Source: Youngiibacter fragilis 232.1 (GTDB lineage Bacteria; Bacillota; Clostridia; Clostridiales; Clostridiaceae). From it: 64,000 nt of DNA. Shown piece by piece: positions 24,428-34,332 of the stretch. Numbering within the stretch: the first letter of the stretch is position 1; each line of letters starts with the position of its first letter. The stretch lies in assembly GCF_000495435.3 (NCBI RefSeq), contig NZ_AXUN02000223.1, positions 1 through 64,000 on the forward strand. Reading direction: 5' to 3'. Position numbers and translations under genes: made by a program. The notes under the pieces are model-generated. The model had not been told where the DNA came from. It worked only from the letters and a program-made list of their open reading frames with translations, and did not search any database.

Positions 24428-26253
24428 ACGATCCTCCTGAATGCCTTCTCGAAATCCTTCTCGGTGTACTTGATCATCGTAGGCCTTCCATGGGGGCACG
24501 TGAACGGTTCGTCTATATGCCTGAGCTCTTCTATGAGATGTTCCATCTCCCTGATAACAAGCGGCTCATAGGCCTTTACAGACGCCTTGCAGGCTGCGGT
24601 CGCTATCCTCATCCGCCTTATTTCCTCTCTGGTTCCTTTCCCTAGGTTCCTTATGTTGTCCAGAATGTCGGTAAGGTAGGACATGTTGGAGACCTCACCA
24701 AGAAAATAAGGTACTTCCCTCACTGATATCGCCCTGTCACCGAAATCCTCCACAAGGAAACCAGCTTCTGTAAGGGCCTGCCTGTTCTCATTCATCAGGC
24801 TGTAGTCCTCAAGGCTCAATTCAAGTACTGCAGGCACAAGCAGGGGCTGTGAGGCTACTGACCCGGCTGAAAGGTCCCTCATGTACTTTTCAAAGTTTAT
24901 CTTCTCATGTGCGGCATGCTGGTCAAACACATACAGCTCGTCATGTATCTCGGCAAGTATGTATGTGCTCCTGAACTGACCTATGATCCTTGGCATCGGG
25001 AACTTTGCCTCCCTCATTGGAACTGCCTCTTCTGCCACAAATGAGCTTGCAGGTCTCGCTTCCAGTGCTGAAGACGCTTGTTCAGGCCTGCTCACTTCGT
25101 CATTGTGATCGGATGCATCCGTCCACTGCCTTCCAGAATCAGGTAAGGATCTAGCTGTGACATCCACCGGCATGTCGATATATACAGGCCTTACAGGCAA
25201 GTCCGCTGAAATCTGCTCATGGCTTTCCTCCTGCCTGACCTCCGGTTCGACATCAAAGGTCCTCTTGAGTCCTTCTGCCATGGTCTTGTGGATGGTATCG
25301 AACACCACCTTGAATATGTGCCTGTCATCCTCAAACTTTATCTCCGCCTTCTGAGGATGGATGTTCACGTCGATTATCTCCGGAAGTATATCTATGTTTA
25401 ATATGAGGAACGGGAACCTGCTTACAGTGGCGAAGGCCCTGAATGCATTCTCTGCAGCAACTGTAATCGTCCTTGACTGCACAAGTCTCCTGTTTACGAA
25501 TATGCTCTGCTGGCTCCTGTTTCCCCTGGATATCTCCTCGTTCCCGACAAAGCCGCTTATCCTGAGGGAGTCGAATTCCTCGTGGAATGGGAATGTGTTT
25601 TCCTGGATTTTCTTCGTGTAGACCTGCCTTATGACATCCTTCTGGTCTCCGGTGCCATAGGTCTTGAGAAGTGTCTTCCCGTCGGAGACCAGGCTGAAGC
25701 TGATCTCTGGGTAGGCTATTGCTATCTTTGAAAGTATCTCACCGATGGTCCCAGCTTCCTTTGACCTGGTCTTGAGGAACTTCTTCCTTGCAGGAACGTT
25801 ATAGAACAGGTCCCTGACCTCGATAAGAGTACCCCTGTCCATAGGCGAGTACTTCTCATACTTGAGGTCGCCGCCTTCTATGTATACCTCCCTGCCGTCC
25901 GAGCCCTCCGTCCTTGACCTCATAAGGACTTTGGATACCGAGCTTATGCTTGACAGGGCCTCACCCCTGAAGCCCATGGTCCTTATCCTGAAGAGGTCAT
26001 CCGCGGTCATGATCTTGCTCGTGGCATGGGGCATGAAGGCCTTCAGCATGTCATCAGGCTCGATGCCCTCACCTTTGTCCAGTACCCTTATGAGTTCTTC
26101 TCCGCCGCCCTGGATCTCTACGTGTATCTCCTTCGAGCCTGCATCGATTGAATTCTCCACCAGTTCCTTGACAACTGAGGATGGTCTTTCAACCACCTCT
26201 CCAGCCGCTATCTTGTTGAATGTGTCCTTGTCCAGGACATTAATCCTTGCCAT
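24424..26253 (-). CDS. mutL: DNA mismatch repair protein MutL
   Basis: 609 residues. The GHKL ATPase N-domain has VVKELVENSIDAG (general-base Glu), DKGEGI and GFRGEAL. The C-terminal endonuclease domain keeps the zinc/manganese motif DQHAAHEKINFE at about 465-476, the ACK motif in TAACKASV and CPHGRPT. It should therefore nick DNA, as expected for MutL in bacteria without MutH. The start codon immediately follows the mutS stop (TAA-ATG), and the end overlaps miaA, so the set is translationally coupled. Confidence 0.97.
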   Translation of the reverse strand: MARINVLDKDTFNKIAAGEVVERPSSVVKELVENSIDAGSKEIHVEIQGGGEELIRVLDKGEGIEPDDMLKAFMPHATSKIMTADDLFRIRTMGFRGEALSSISSVSKVLMRSRTEGSDGREVYIEGGDLKYEKYSPMDRGTLIEVRDLFYNVPARKKFLKTRSKEAGTIGEILSKIAIAYPEISFSLVSDGKTLLKTYGTGDQKDVIRQVYTKKIQENTFPFHEEFDSLRISGFVGNEEISRGNRSQQSIFVNRRLVQSRTITVAAENAFRAFATVSRFPFLILNIDILPEIIDVNIHPQKAEIKFEDDRHIFKVVFDTIHKTMAEGLKRTFDVEPEVRQEESHEQISADLPVRPVYIDMPVDVTARSLPDSGRQWTDASDHNDEVSRPEQASSALEARPASSFVAEEAVPMREAKFPMPRIIGQFRSTYILAEIHDELYVFDQHAAHEKINFEKYMRDLSAGSVASQPLLVPAVLELSLEDYSLMNENRQALTEAGFLVEDFGDRAISVREVPYFLGEVSNMSYLTDILDNIRNLGKGTREEIRRMRIATAACKASVKAYEPLVIREMEHLIEELRHIDEPFTCPHGRPTMIKYTEKDFEKAFRRIV

Positions 26254-28812
26254 TTAATTCAATTCCTTCGCATCATTGTTCAATTCGTACAGCGCGTTCA
26301 TGGCCTCAATGGGCGTCATTGACATGACGTCAAGTGTCTTTATCCTTTCAAACAGGGCTTCGCGGCCTATGTCCACGAACCCGATCTGAAGCGGGTCCTC
26401 CTTGACCTTCTGGGCTCTTGCGGGCTTCTTACCCTTCTTCTCAAGGTCCTTAAGGATATCCTTTGCCCTTGTAAGTATTTCCCTTGGTATGCCTGCAAGC
26501 TTCGCAACCTCTATTCCATAGGACTCATCAGCACCTCCAGGGACTATCTTCCTGAGGAAGGCTATGGTCGTACCAACCTCCCTGACAAGTACGGAATAGT
26601 TCCTTATTCCCTCAAGCTCACCTTCAAGGGCAACAAGCTCATGATAGTGGGTGGCAAACAGGGATTTGCTTCCCCTTATGTGCTTAAGTATGTACTCTAT
26701 TACCGCCCATGCGATGCTTAGACCGTCGTAGGTGCTGGTACCCCTGCCTACCTCATCGAGGATGATAAGCGACCTTGATGTAGCATTCTTCAGGATCTCC
26801 GAAACCTCGCTCATCTCGACCATGAAGGTGGATTTGCCTCCTGCAAGGTCATCCGAGGCTCCGATCCTCGTAAATATCCTGTCGCATATTGATAGAGATG
26901 CCTTCTTCGCCGGAACGAAGGAGCCGATCTGGGCCATCAGCACAATAAGTGCGCTCTGCCTCATGAAGGTAGATTTTCCTGACATGTTGGGGCCTGTTAT
27001 TATGAGGAACCTCTCACTGGAGCTGTCCATGACCAGGTCGTTGGATACGAAGGCTCCCTTTTCCATCATCTTCTCAACTACAGGATGTCTTCCTTCCGTT
27101 ATGTTGACCTTACCGTCTATGCTGAATAAGGGCTTCACATAACCATTGTCCCTTGCGACCTTTGCGAGGCACTGGTAACAGTCCAGGTCCGCAATGCATC
27201 TGCTGGTTGACTTAAGCCTCTCTATCTCTCCCTCGATCCTGTCCCGTATGCCCGTGAACAGACCGTATTCAAGCTCTGAGAGCTTTTCCTCCGCTCCCAG
27301 TATCTTGTCCTCCATCACCTTGAGTTCCTCTGTGATGTACCTCTCTGCGTTGCTTAAGGTCTGCTTCCTTATATATCTCCCTTCGGGAATGCTTGAGAAG
27401 TTGGCCCTGCTTATTTCGATATAGTACCCGAATACCTTATTGAAGCCTATCTTGAGCGACCTGATACCTGTGAATTCCCTTTCCTTTGCTTCAAGCTCAG
27501 CGATCCATCTCTTGCCGTTCAGCCTGATGTCCCTCAGTTCATCTACTTCTGCGCTGTAGCCGTTCTTTATTATCCCGCCGTCCTTCGAGGTCATGGGTGC
27601 ATCCTCTGAAATGGATGAATCAAGGAGGTCCCATATGTCCGAGAGGGTGTCCATTTTCCTGTTCAACCTTGAAAGCTCACCGTAATCAAGGCTCTTCAGA
27701 ACTTCCTTCACAGCAGGCAGCCTTCCGAGTGAATTCTTGAGTGTCAGCAGTTCCTTGGGATTTACAGACTTTAGGGCTACCTTTGACACTATCCTCTCGA
27801 TGTCGTATACACCCTTCAAAGCCTCCCTGAGGTCTTCCAGCATGTCAAGGCTGCCATAGAGTGCTTCGACAGCTTCAAGCCTCCTGTCGATGAGCTCGCG
27901 GCTGATGAGCGGCTGCTCTACCCATCTCCTCAGGTTTCTCCCTCCCATGGCTGTCGCAGTGTCGTCGAGAACCCAAAGGAGACTTCCTATCTTGCCCTTA
28001 TCAACTATGTTCTCAGTAAGCTCAAGGTTCCTCTTCGTATTTGGATCCATGGCCATTGAATCCGACGACGAATAGACCTCCAGATGGGTGAGGTTCGTCA
28101 GTGCGGTCTTCTGTGTTTCCTCGAGGTATCCGAGAAGGATGCTGCAGGAGGATGCAATAAGTGAGTTTATACCTCCTGAAACGCTCTTGAACCTTCCCTC
28201 AAGAAGCAGCTCGGACTCATCAGGAATTCTTCTTGCATTCGTGAGCAGTGAATATCTGCTGTAAATATATTCTGCAAGCTCATCAGATGAGGCGACAGCC
28301 TCCTTCGGAGAGAACTTCCCGATTTCAGCATCAAGCATCTCGGCTTCCGCCTTGATTATTGTTGAGTAAAATTCACCTGTGGAGATATCGCAGAATGAAA
28401 GCCCATAATTGCCGCCTTCCTTGAAAACCCCCATTATGTAGTTGTTCCTCTCCTCTGATACGAATGTCTCGTCAAGGAAAGTCCCGGGAGTTATGACCCT
28501 TATGACATCCCTTCTGACTATACCCTTTGCAAGCTTCGGGTCCTCCACCTGCTCGCATATGGCTACCTTGTATCCTTTGGTAACAAGTCTTCCTATATAG
28601 TTCCTTGCCGAATGGTATGGTATCCCACACATTGGAGCCCTGTCCTCAAGGCCGCAATCCCTTCCTGTAAGCACCAGCTCAAGCTCTTTGGATGCAAGTT
28701 CCGCATCCTCGAAGAACATCTCATAGAAGTCTCCAAGCCTGTAGAACAGTATGGTATCCCTGTACTTTTCCTTTATTTCAAAATATTGCTGCATCATCGG
28801 TGTAAGTGCCAT
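26254..28812 (-). CDS. mutS: DNA mismatch recognition protein MutS
   Basis: 852 residues from ATG 28812 after GGAGG. The N-terminal mismatch-binding segment is LGDFYEMFFEDA, with the intercalating Phe-x-Glu. Walker A is GPNMSGKST and Walker B is LIILDEVGRGTSTYDG. The C-terminal helix-turn-helix and clamp regions are of usual length. It recognises mispairs and recruits MutL, encoded directly downstream. First gene of the mutS-mutL-miaA-hfq cluster. Confidence 0.98.
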   Translation of the reverse strand: MALTPMMQQYFEIKEKYRDTILFYRLGDFYEMFFEDAELASKELELVLTGRDCGLEDRAPMCGIPYHSARNYIGRLVTKGYKVAICEQVEDPKLAKGIVRRDVIRVITPGTFLDETFVSEERNNYIMGVFKEGGNYGLSFCDISTGEFYSTIIKAEAEMLDAEIGKFSPKEAVASSDELAEYIYSRYSLLTNARRIPDESELLLEGRFKSVSGGINSLIASSCSILLGYLEETQKTALTNLTHLEVYSSSDSMAMDPNTKRNLELTENIVDKGKIGSLLWVLDDTATAMGGRNLRRWVEQPLISRELIDRRLEAVEALYGSLDMLEDLREALKGVYDIERIVSKVALKSVNPKELLTLKNSLGRLPAVKEVLKSLDYGELSRLNRKMDTLSDIWDLLDSSISEDAPMTSKDGGIIKNGYSAEVDELRDIRLNGKRWIAELEAKEREFTGIRSLKIGFNKVFGYYIEISRANFSSIPEGRYIRKQTLSNAERYITEELKVMEDKILGAEEKLSELEYGLFTGIRDRIEGEIERLKSTSRCIADLDCYQCLAKVARDNGYVKPLFSIDGKVNITEGRHPVVEKMMEKGAFVSNDLVMDSSSERFLIITGPNMSGKSTFMRQSALIVLMAQIGSFVPAKKASLSICDRIFTRIGASDDLAGGKSTFMVEMSEVSEILKNATSRSLIILDEVGRGTSTYDGLSIAWAVIEYILKHIRGSKSLFATHYHELVALEGELEGIRNYSVLVREVGTTIAFLRKIVPGGADESYGIEVAKLAGIPREILTRAKDILKDLEKKGKKPARAQKVKEDPLQIGFVDIGREALFERIKTLDVMSMTPIEAMNALYELNNDAKELN

Positions 28813-29345
28813 TTCAGACCTCCAAACGTTAACTACCTTATAGTATACCAAATACGTGTTCTACATTGTACCTTATAATTATTGAAGAATGCTCCTTCTT
28901 ACCTCCCCAGGAGATACACTCCACGGTTTTACACAATTTGCAGAAAAGATGAAGAAAGTCCGAGATGAGAAACATGCCGTACATCATTTTGATTAATATT
29001 CCCATAGGATGACCTGTCTTGAACACATGCATGCTGAAGACCTTGAGAAGAGCACAAGGTTACTCTCTGAACCGGGATTCAAAAGGGAGGACCGCTTCAG
29101 CGACAGAAGCTCTGCTGTGGTCGTCATAGATGAATCAGCTTCAAAAAGACGGTTACAGAGGATTTCTTCCGGGGCTTCACGAATAAGCATCTGAGACCAT
29201 CATTGTACTTGAGGTCCCTGACAGGGAGACCGTAGAACGCATTTTCGGCAAAGCGCTTTACCTTGGGACAGGAAGCCCGCCTCAGAATCCGGTCCAAAGA
29301 GCATTGCAGCCGCCATCTGAAATCAGATGCCGGCTGTTTTTTTCC
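28813..29345 (+). pseudogene. 533-bp region with probable gene remnants ending in a strong terminator
   Basis: No intact gene is recognised. A 35-codon frame (28889-28996, MLLLTSPGDTLHGF start) reads as plausible protein up to a TAA. A second frame at 29009-29194 carries LEKSTRLLSEPGFKRED, and protein-like sequence resumes in another frame near 29210 (EVPDRETVERIFGK). A plus-strand terminator at 29307-29343 implies that a transcript once or still crosses this region. A frameshifted, decayed gene is the simplest reading; the family is unknown. Confidence 0.35.
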
Positions 29346-29346
29346 C
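29307..29346 (+). terminator. Strong rho-independent terminator (plus direction)
   Basis: CAGCCG-C-CATCTG pairs with CAGATG-C-CGGCTG around an AAAT loop and is followed by seven T. No intact plus-strand gene precedes it. Confidence 0.85.
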
Positions 29347-30668
29347 TATACCACTCTGTCTCCATTCATGCTGAAGGTACCCACCTTTGAAATCCTCACT
29401 TTGACGAGGTTTCCAATTAGTTCCTCTTCTCCCTTGAAATTCACTGTCTTGCCAGTCCTTGTCCTGCCCTGGAGGACCTCAGGGTCGTACTTGCTCTGAC
29501 CCTCGACAAGCACCTCGCATATGTTTCCGAGGCAGGCTGAATTCCTCTCCAGTGACTTCCTGTTAACTGCCTCGACAAGCCTGTTGAACCTCTCATGCTT
29601 GACCTTGTCCGGCACCTGTTCAGTCATCCTGTCAGCAGGAGTATGTTTCCTTCTTGAATATATGAATGTGTAGGCTGTATCGTAGCCTACTGTTTCAACG
29701 ACATCCAGGGTGCCGAGAAAATCTTCTTCGGTTTCGCCGGGAAAGCCCACAATGATATCTGTGCTTATCGCTACACCAGGCACTCTTTCCTTTAGCTTTC
29801 GAACGGTTTCCAGGTATCCTTCCTTCGAATAACCGCGGTTCATGGACTTAAGAAGAGTGTCGGATCCACTCTGCACAGGAAGGTGGACCTGTTCCACTAC
29901 CTTGCTGCAGTCCCTTACGGCCTCGATGACATCATCGGTCAGGTCTTTAGGATGGTTTGTCATGAACCTGATCCTCTCAAGCCCATCGACCTCATTGACC
30001 AACCTGAGTAGTCCTGCAAAATTGATGTCCTGCTCAAGGTTAACGCCATATGAGTTTACGTTCTGGCCAAGAAGCGTTATCTCCCTGTACCCCTTAGATA
30101 CCAGGTCCCTTACCTCAGCCAGTATGTCTTCAGGCTTTCTTGACCTTTCCCTGCCCCTGACATACGGTACTATGCAGTAGGTGCAGAAGTTGTTGCAGCC
30201 GTACATTATTGTGACGTAAGCTGTCACAGTGGATTCCCTTGTTATTGGCATGCCCTCGACTATGTCCGTTTCCTTTTCGAATATTTCCTTGACCTGGACG
30301 CCTTCGGTCCTGGCCCTCTCCAGATATTCCGGGAACTTATAGGCATTGTGGGTGCCAAAGACTATGTCCACGTGCCTGTATTTCTTTAGTATCTCCTCAG
30401 ACATTCCCTTCTGCTGCATCATGCAGCCGCAGACGGCTATGATTAGCTCAGGATTGTCTCTCTTCAGCTTCTTCAGCGCACCAAGGTTTCCGTAGACCTT
30501 CAGCTCAGCATTTTCCCTGACAGCGCAGGTGTTGAATATTATGACATTTGCCTGGTCCTTGAACAGTGTCTTCTCATAGCCTATGTTTGCGAGCATTCCG
30601 CTTAATTTTTCAGAATCCTCCTCATTCATCTGGCAGCCCCAGGTCTCTATGTAGTATCTCTTTGACAA
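29346..30668 (-). CDS. miaB: tRNA-2-methylthio-N6-dimethylallyladenosine synthase
   Basis: 440 residues. The TTG at 30668 has AGAGG nine bases upstream and gives [15 protein letters not shown], the usual start; ATG 30674 is possible. It has an N-terminal UPF0004 domain with Cys ligands ([23 protein letters not shown]), a radical-SAM motif CNNFCTYC with [12 protein letters not shown], and a C-terminal TRAM domain from about residue 375. It adds a methylthio group to i6A37 made by MiaA. Confidence 0.95.
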   Translation of the reverse strand: MSKRYYIETWGCQMNEEDSEKLSGMLANIGYEKTLFKDQANVIIFNTCAVRENAELKVYGNLGALKKLKRDNPELIIAVCGCMMQQKGMSEEILKKYRHVDIVFGTHNAYKFPEYLERARTEGVQVKEIFEKETDIVEGMPITRESTVTAYVTIMYGCNNFCTYCIVPYVRGRERSRKPEDILAEVRDLVSKGYREITLLGQNVNSYGVNLEQDINFAGLLRLVNEVDGLERIRFMTNHPKDLTDDVIEAVRDCSKVVEQVHLPVQSGSDTLLKSMNRGYSKEGYLETVRKLKERVPGVAISTDIIVGFPGETEEDFLGTLDVVETVGYDTAYTFIYSRRKHTPADRMTEQVPDKVKHERFNRLVEAVNRKSLERNSACLGNICEVLVEGQSKYDPEVLQGRTRTGKTVNFKGEEELIGNLVKVRISKVGTFSMNGDRVV

Positions 30669-30942
30669 GATCATCTTCCTCTCAAACAATTTATTATTGA
30701 ATCTTCACATTACAATATAATACCACATATTATGATTGAAGTGCCAAAAACCCTCCTCTGACAGGATACTGACCCGCTTGAAGAAATACTGCACATTAAG
30801 GTCAAATGCTGTCAATTGTGCTATCATTAGACCAGAAGAATACGAAATTCAAGAGAAGATTCAATTAGACTCTGCAAAGTCTTGAAATTTAGTACGGAAA
30901 AGTAGTATCATGAAATACGATTATCATCAAAGGGGTAAATTT

Positions 30943-32136
30943 ATGAAGCTTTCGAACAGGATATCAAAAATGCAGTTCTCGCCAATCAGGAAGCTCGCTC
31001 CCTATGCCGCCAAGGCAAGGGAAGACGGGAAACGGGTCCTGGGGCTCAATATAGGACAGCCGGACATCGAAACACCGGCAGCTTTCTTTGACACGCTCAA
31101 GAATTACGAGGAGAAGGTCCTCGCTTATTCGGACTCGAGGGGACAGAGGGTTCTGCTCGATGCATTCACAGATTATTACGCAAAGCTCGGCTATGACTTC
31201 AAGGACGAGAACATGGTCGTAACGAACGGCGGGTCTGAAGCCCTGCTCTTCTCCCTCATGGCTATATGCGATCCTGAGGATGAAGTCCTTGTGCCTGAAC
31301 CGTTCTACACAAACTATTCATCCTTCACCGAGATGGCAGGCTGCAAGGTGACCTCCTTCAAGACCTACAAGGAAGATGGTTTCCATTTGCCTTCAAAGTC
31401 GGAGATAGAAGCCAGTATCACTCCGAATACAAAAGCCATACTCTACTCAAGCCCTTCGAATCCTACAGGAACAGTCTATACAAAGGCTGAAATAGAGCTA
31501 TTGAGGGACCTTGCCATCGAGCACGACCTCTTCCTCATTACTGATGAGGTATACAGGGAGCTTGTTTATGACGACCTAACGGTCTACAGCCCTCTCGCCT
31601 ACAAGGAGATAGAGGACAGGGTGGTACTCACCGATTCCATAAGCAAGAGGTTCAGCGCGTGCGGGGCAAGGATCGGCCTTGTTGCATCGAAGAACACGGC
31701 ACTCATCAATGAGATCATGAAGCTCACACAGGCGAGGCTCTGCGCACCGACTGTCGAACAGGTCGCTGCAGCTGCCCTCTACAGGACGCCTGAATCCTTC
31801 TTCGAGAAGACCAGGGCGGAGTACCAGCACAGAAGGGACATCCTTTTCGAAGGGCTTTCGAGCATCCCGGGCGTGTTCATGAGAAAGCCTGAGGGAGCAT
31901 TCTATATCATCGCGAAGTTCCCCGTGAAGTCCTCTGAGCATTTCTGCCAGTGGATACTTGAGTCCTATGACCTGAACGGTGTCACTGTGATGATGGCACC
32001 AGCAGGTGGGTTCTACAATACTCCGGGACTTGGCGAGGATGAGGTAAGGATCTCCTACTGCATCAAGGCTGAAGACCTGAAGATCGCTGTTGAGGTGCTA
32101 AGGAGCGCCCTTATAGAATATTCAAGACTTTTCTAG
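30943..32136 (+). CDS. Class I/II PLP aminotransferase (aspartate aminotransferase-like)
   Basis: 397 residues; ATG at 30943 after AAGGGG. It is fold-type I: GLNIGQPDIETP near 37, TNGGSEALLFSL for cofactor phosphate contacts, SSPSNPTGTVY, the ITDEVYRELVY aspartate, and the Schiff-base lysine in DSISKRFSACGARIG at about 239. The family covers aspartate, aromatic and N-acetyldiaminopimelate aminotransferases; the donor/acceptor pair is not resolved. An extended -10 TGC-TATCAT lies near 30819-30827. Confidence 0.88.
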   Translation: MKLSNRISKMQFSPIRKLAPYAAKAREDGKRVLGLNIGQPDIETPAAFFDTLKNYEEKVLAYSDSRGQRVLLDAFTDYYAKLGYDFKDENMVVTNGGSEALLFSLMAICDPEDEVLVPEPFYTNYSSFTEMAGCKVTSFKTYKEDGFHLPSKSEIEASITPNTKAILYSSPSNPTGTVYTKAEIELLRDLAIEHDLFLITDEVYRELVYDDLTVYSPLAYKEIEDRVVLTDSISKRFSACGARIGLVASKNTALINEIMKLTQARLCAPTVEQVAAAALYRTPESFFEKTRAEYQHRRDILFEGLSSIPGVFMRKPEGAFYIIAKFPVKSSEHFCQWILESYDLNGVTVMMAPAGGFYNTPGLGEDEVRISYCIKAEDLKIAVEVLRSALIEYSRLF

Positions 32137-32143
32137 AGCAACA

Positions 32144-32188
32144 AAGCCTGCATTCACCTGAACCCCTGGTTCAGCTGAATGCAGGCTT
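32144..32188. terminator. Bidirectional terminator
   Basis: A 13-bp outer stem (32144-32156 with 32176-32188) and a 7-bp inner stem CTGAACC / GGTTCAG, separated by a C-C mismatch, lie between convergent genes. Confidence 0.85.
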
Positions 32189-33072
32189 CAATATTCCTTG
32201 AAGTACCATTTCACCTTTTTTTCGACTATCTCGAAGCCGGTGGTCTGGTAAAGATTCACTGCAGGTATGTTTCCTGCATTGACATCAAGGTAGATTTCCT
32301 TATATCCCATCGCTTTGCCTTGTTCAAGTATCCAGATGAGAAAATCCCTTGAAAGCCCCTTGCCCCTCATCTCCGGTACGACTCCGAAATTCACAAGCAC
32401 CTTCCTTGACCCGCTCTTCATTATCTGACCGTATCCCGCTATCCTGCCATACTTGATTAGGAACCAGCTTGCATCAGGTATGTATGTCCTTTTGGCCATC
32501 TCAATCAGTATGTCTGCCCTTCCAAGGGGAATCCTGTACCTGTCCTCGAATATCAGGTTCTGTACCTTCACCCTGTCATCAATATCCTCAACGCGGTACT
32601 GCCTGACCTCAGGGACGGTGCCCATGGAAGGAAGACCTGCAGTATCTATCTTCATGGAGAGTGACATCTCATCAAGGTAGAAGCCCATCTCTTCAAGCAG
32701 CTGCCTGTTCTCCGGGCTTTCTGAAGCATTGTACCTGAATCTTCCGGTGTCAGAAAGAGAAGCGCTCCTCATGACTGCCGGGATTATCTCCTGCAGACTG
32801 CTGCCTTTCATTGCCGGTCCCAGGGCTTTAAGCGGGACCATTGTCCTGATAGTGGACGAATAACTCCTGAAATCACACCAAAGGAACATAACCTGTACTC
32901 CGTCGATCCATATCACCCTGGACGAGGACCTCATCTGGTGCCTGACTATCATGCTTGAATTCCTGTATATGCTTAAAAAATCCTCATTGAACTTGTTGAA
33001 GCTCCTATAGCCCTCAAGCTCTCCTTCCAGTTCTTCAATGTCCTTCTTTGTCACATGTTCGGCAACAGCCAT
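32188..33072 (-). CDS. GNAT-family N-acetyltransferase
   Basis: 294 residues. The C-terminal half is a GNAT fold: NFGVVPEMRGKGLSRDFL carries the acetyl-CoA pyrophosphate loop (R/Q-x-x-G-x-G/A type) at about 226-243, followed by YLDVNAGNIPAVNLYQTTGF. The N-terminal 130 residues resemble a degenerate second GNAT module, with no clear CoA loop. GAGG lies before the ATG. Substrate unknown. Confidence 0.8.
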   Translation of the reverse strand: MAVAEHVTKKDIEELEGELEGYRSFNKFNEDFLSIYRNSSMIVRHQMRSSSRVIWIDGVQVMFLWCDFRSYSSTIRTMVPLKALGPAMKGSSLQEIIPAVMRSASLSDTGRFRYNASESPENRQLLEEMGFYLDEMSLSMKIDTAGLPSMGTVPEVRQYRVEDIDDRVKVQNLIFEDRYRIPLGRADILIEMAKRTYIPDASWFLIKYGRIAGYGQIMKSGSRKVLVNFGVVPEMRGKGLSRDFLIWILEQGKAMGYKEIYLDVNAGNIPAVNLYQTTGFEIVEKKVKWYFKEY

Positions 33073-33197
33073 AGCATCCTCCTGCTACTTTCGTACTTAA
33101 TAGCTATACTGTCATTATAACTCAAATTATCCTTTCATGGACCTGACTTAATGATTTTTGAGCCTTATATCCTGCTGAAGGATCTCCTTTGATGAAA

Positions 33198-33224
33198 CAA
33201 GCCCCGGCTTTTTGCCGGGGCTTG
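33198..33224 (-). terminator. Terminator of the ispH-rpsA unit
   Basis: Stem CAAGCCCCGGC / GCCGGGGCTTG around TTTTT (plus-strand view). On the minus strand it is followed by TTTC. Confidence 0.8.
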
Positions 33225-33231
33225 TGCGATA

Positions 33232-34332
33232 TTACTCTATTGCCTTGAGGCTAAGGGAGACCTTCTTGTTGGCCTCGCTTGAATCAAGGATCTTGACCTT
33301 TACAGTCTCACCGATTGTAAGTACCTCTGAAGGTGACTCTACTCTCTTGTGGCTGAGCTGTGAAATATGGGCAAGTCCATCCACACCTGGCTCGAGCTCT
33401 ATGAACGCTCCGAAGTCCGTGAACCTTACTACCTTACCGAGGGTTATGCTTCCCGCAGGATACTTCTCCTCGATGTTGGTCCATGGATTTTCAGCAAGAG
33501 CCTTGAGGCTGAGAGACAGTCTCTTCTTCTCCTTGTCCAGGGATATGATCTTGACCTTTACAGAGTCTCCGATCTTAAGTACGTCACTTGGCTTTCCTAC
33601 CTTTCCAAATGAAATTTCGGAAACGTGAAGAAGTCCATCAACTCCGTTTACATTGACAAATGCGCCGAAGTCAGTAAGTCTCTCGACTCTTCCTTCGATG
33701 ACCTGCCCTTCTTCGAAGTTTTCCCATGCTGAACTCTCGATTACTTCCTTCTCAGCCTGGAGCTTCTTTCTTCTTGAAGCAACAATCCTTGTGGTGCCTC
33801 TTCTTTCTTCAATCTCGATGACACTGACTTCCATGTCCTGACCCTGGTATACGTTAAGGTCCTTTACTGTGTTGAGCTCAACATGGGATGCAGGTATGAA
33901 TACCCTCTGGCCCATATAGAATCCTACAAGTCCGCCCTTTACCGCTTCCTTGATCTTTACTGTCAGGGTCTCGTTTGTTTCGAAGGCCTTCCTTATATCA
34001 ACAAGGGCTTCCTCTCTCTGGACTTCAACCATGGAAAGTATGAAGAAGCTGTCATTCTCCTGAGGCCTTCTTATTACCTTGGCCTCGATCTCCTGTCCTA
34101 CCTGAAGAACTTCAGCCAGGCTGTCGCTGCTTCCTGCACTTGCTTCCTCGAGAGCAATCTTACCATCATGACTTGCTCCTACCAGCGCTACAATAGCTTC
34201 CTTCTCATCCAGCTGGATGACCTTGCCCTTTATAATCTGTCCGATCCTTACAGGCTTCTCATAAAGGTCCATTAGGTCCTGCATGGACATCTCCGACTCA
34301 TTTTTCTCGATGTTGTTGTTTTCTTCCATCAT
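33232..34332 (-). CDS. rpsA: 30S ribosomal protein S1 homologue (four S1 domains)
   Basis: 366 residues. Four S1 RNA-binding repeats lie at about 30-100, 115-180, 200-268 and 285-353. The last two are the best conserved (GRVERLTDFGAFVNVNGVDG; GKVVRFTDFGAFIELEPGVDG, each followed by SLSLKA). The first two are more diverged. Low-GC Gram-positives carry shorter S1 forms than the six-domain protein of Escherichia coli. The start overlaps the ispH stop as ATGA. In many Clostridia these two proteins are fused into one; here they are separate but coupled. Confidence 0.93.
   Translation of the reverse strand: MMEENNNIEKNESEMSMQDLMDLYEKPVRIGQIIKGKVIQLDEKEAIVALVGASHDGKIALEEASAGSSDSLAEVLQVGQEIEAKVIRRPQENDSFFILSMVEVQREEALVDIRKAFETNETLTVKIKEAVKGGLVGFYMGQRVFIPASHVELNTVKDLNVYQGQDMEVSVIEIEERRGTTRIVASRRKKLQAEKEVIESSAWENFEEGQVIEGRVERLTDFGAFVNVNGVDGLLHVSEISFGKVGKPSDVLKIGDSVKVKIISLDKEKKRLSLSLKALAENPWTNIEEKYPAGSITLGKVVRFTDFGAFIELEPGVDGLAHISQLSHKRVESPSEVLTIGETVKVKILDSSEANKKVSLSLKAIE

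Noticed and set aside
28940-29140. RNase P RNA, because of GAAGAAAGTCC and TAGATGAAT
   Set aside because: The two elements are only about 170 nt apart, and the other conserved regions, including the ACAGAA 3' element, are absent. Chance similarity.
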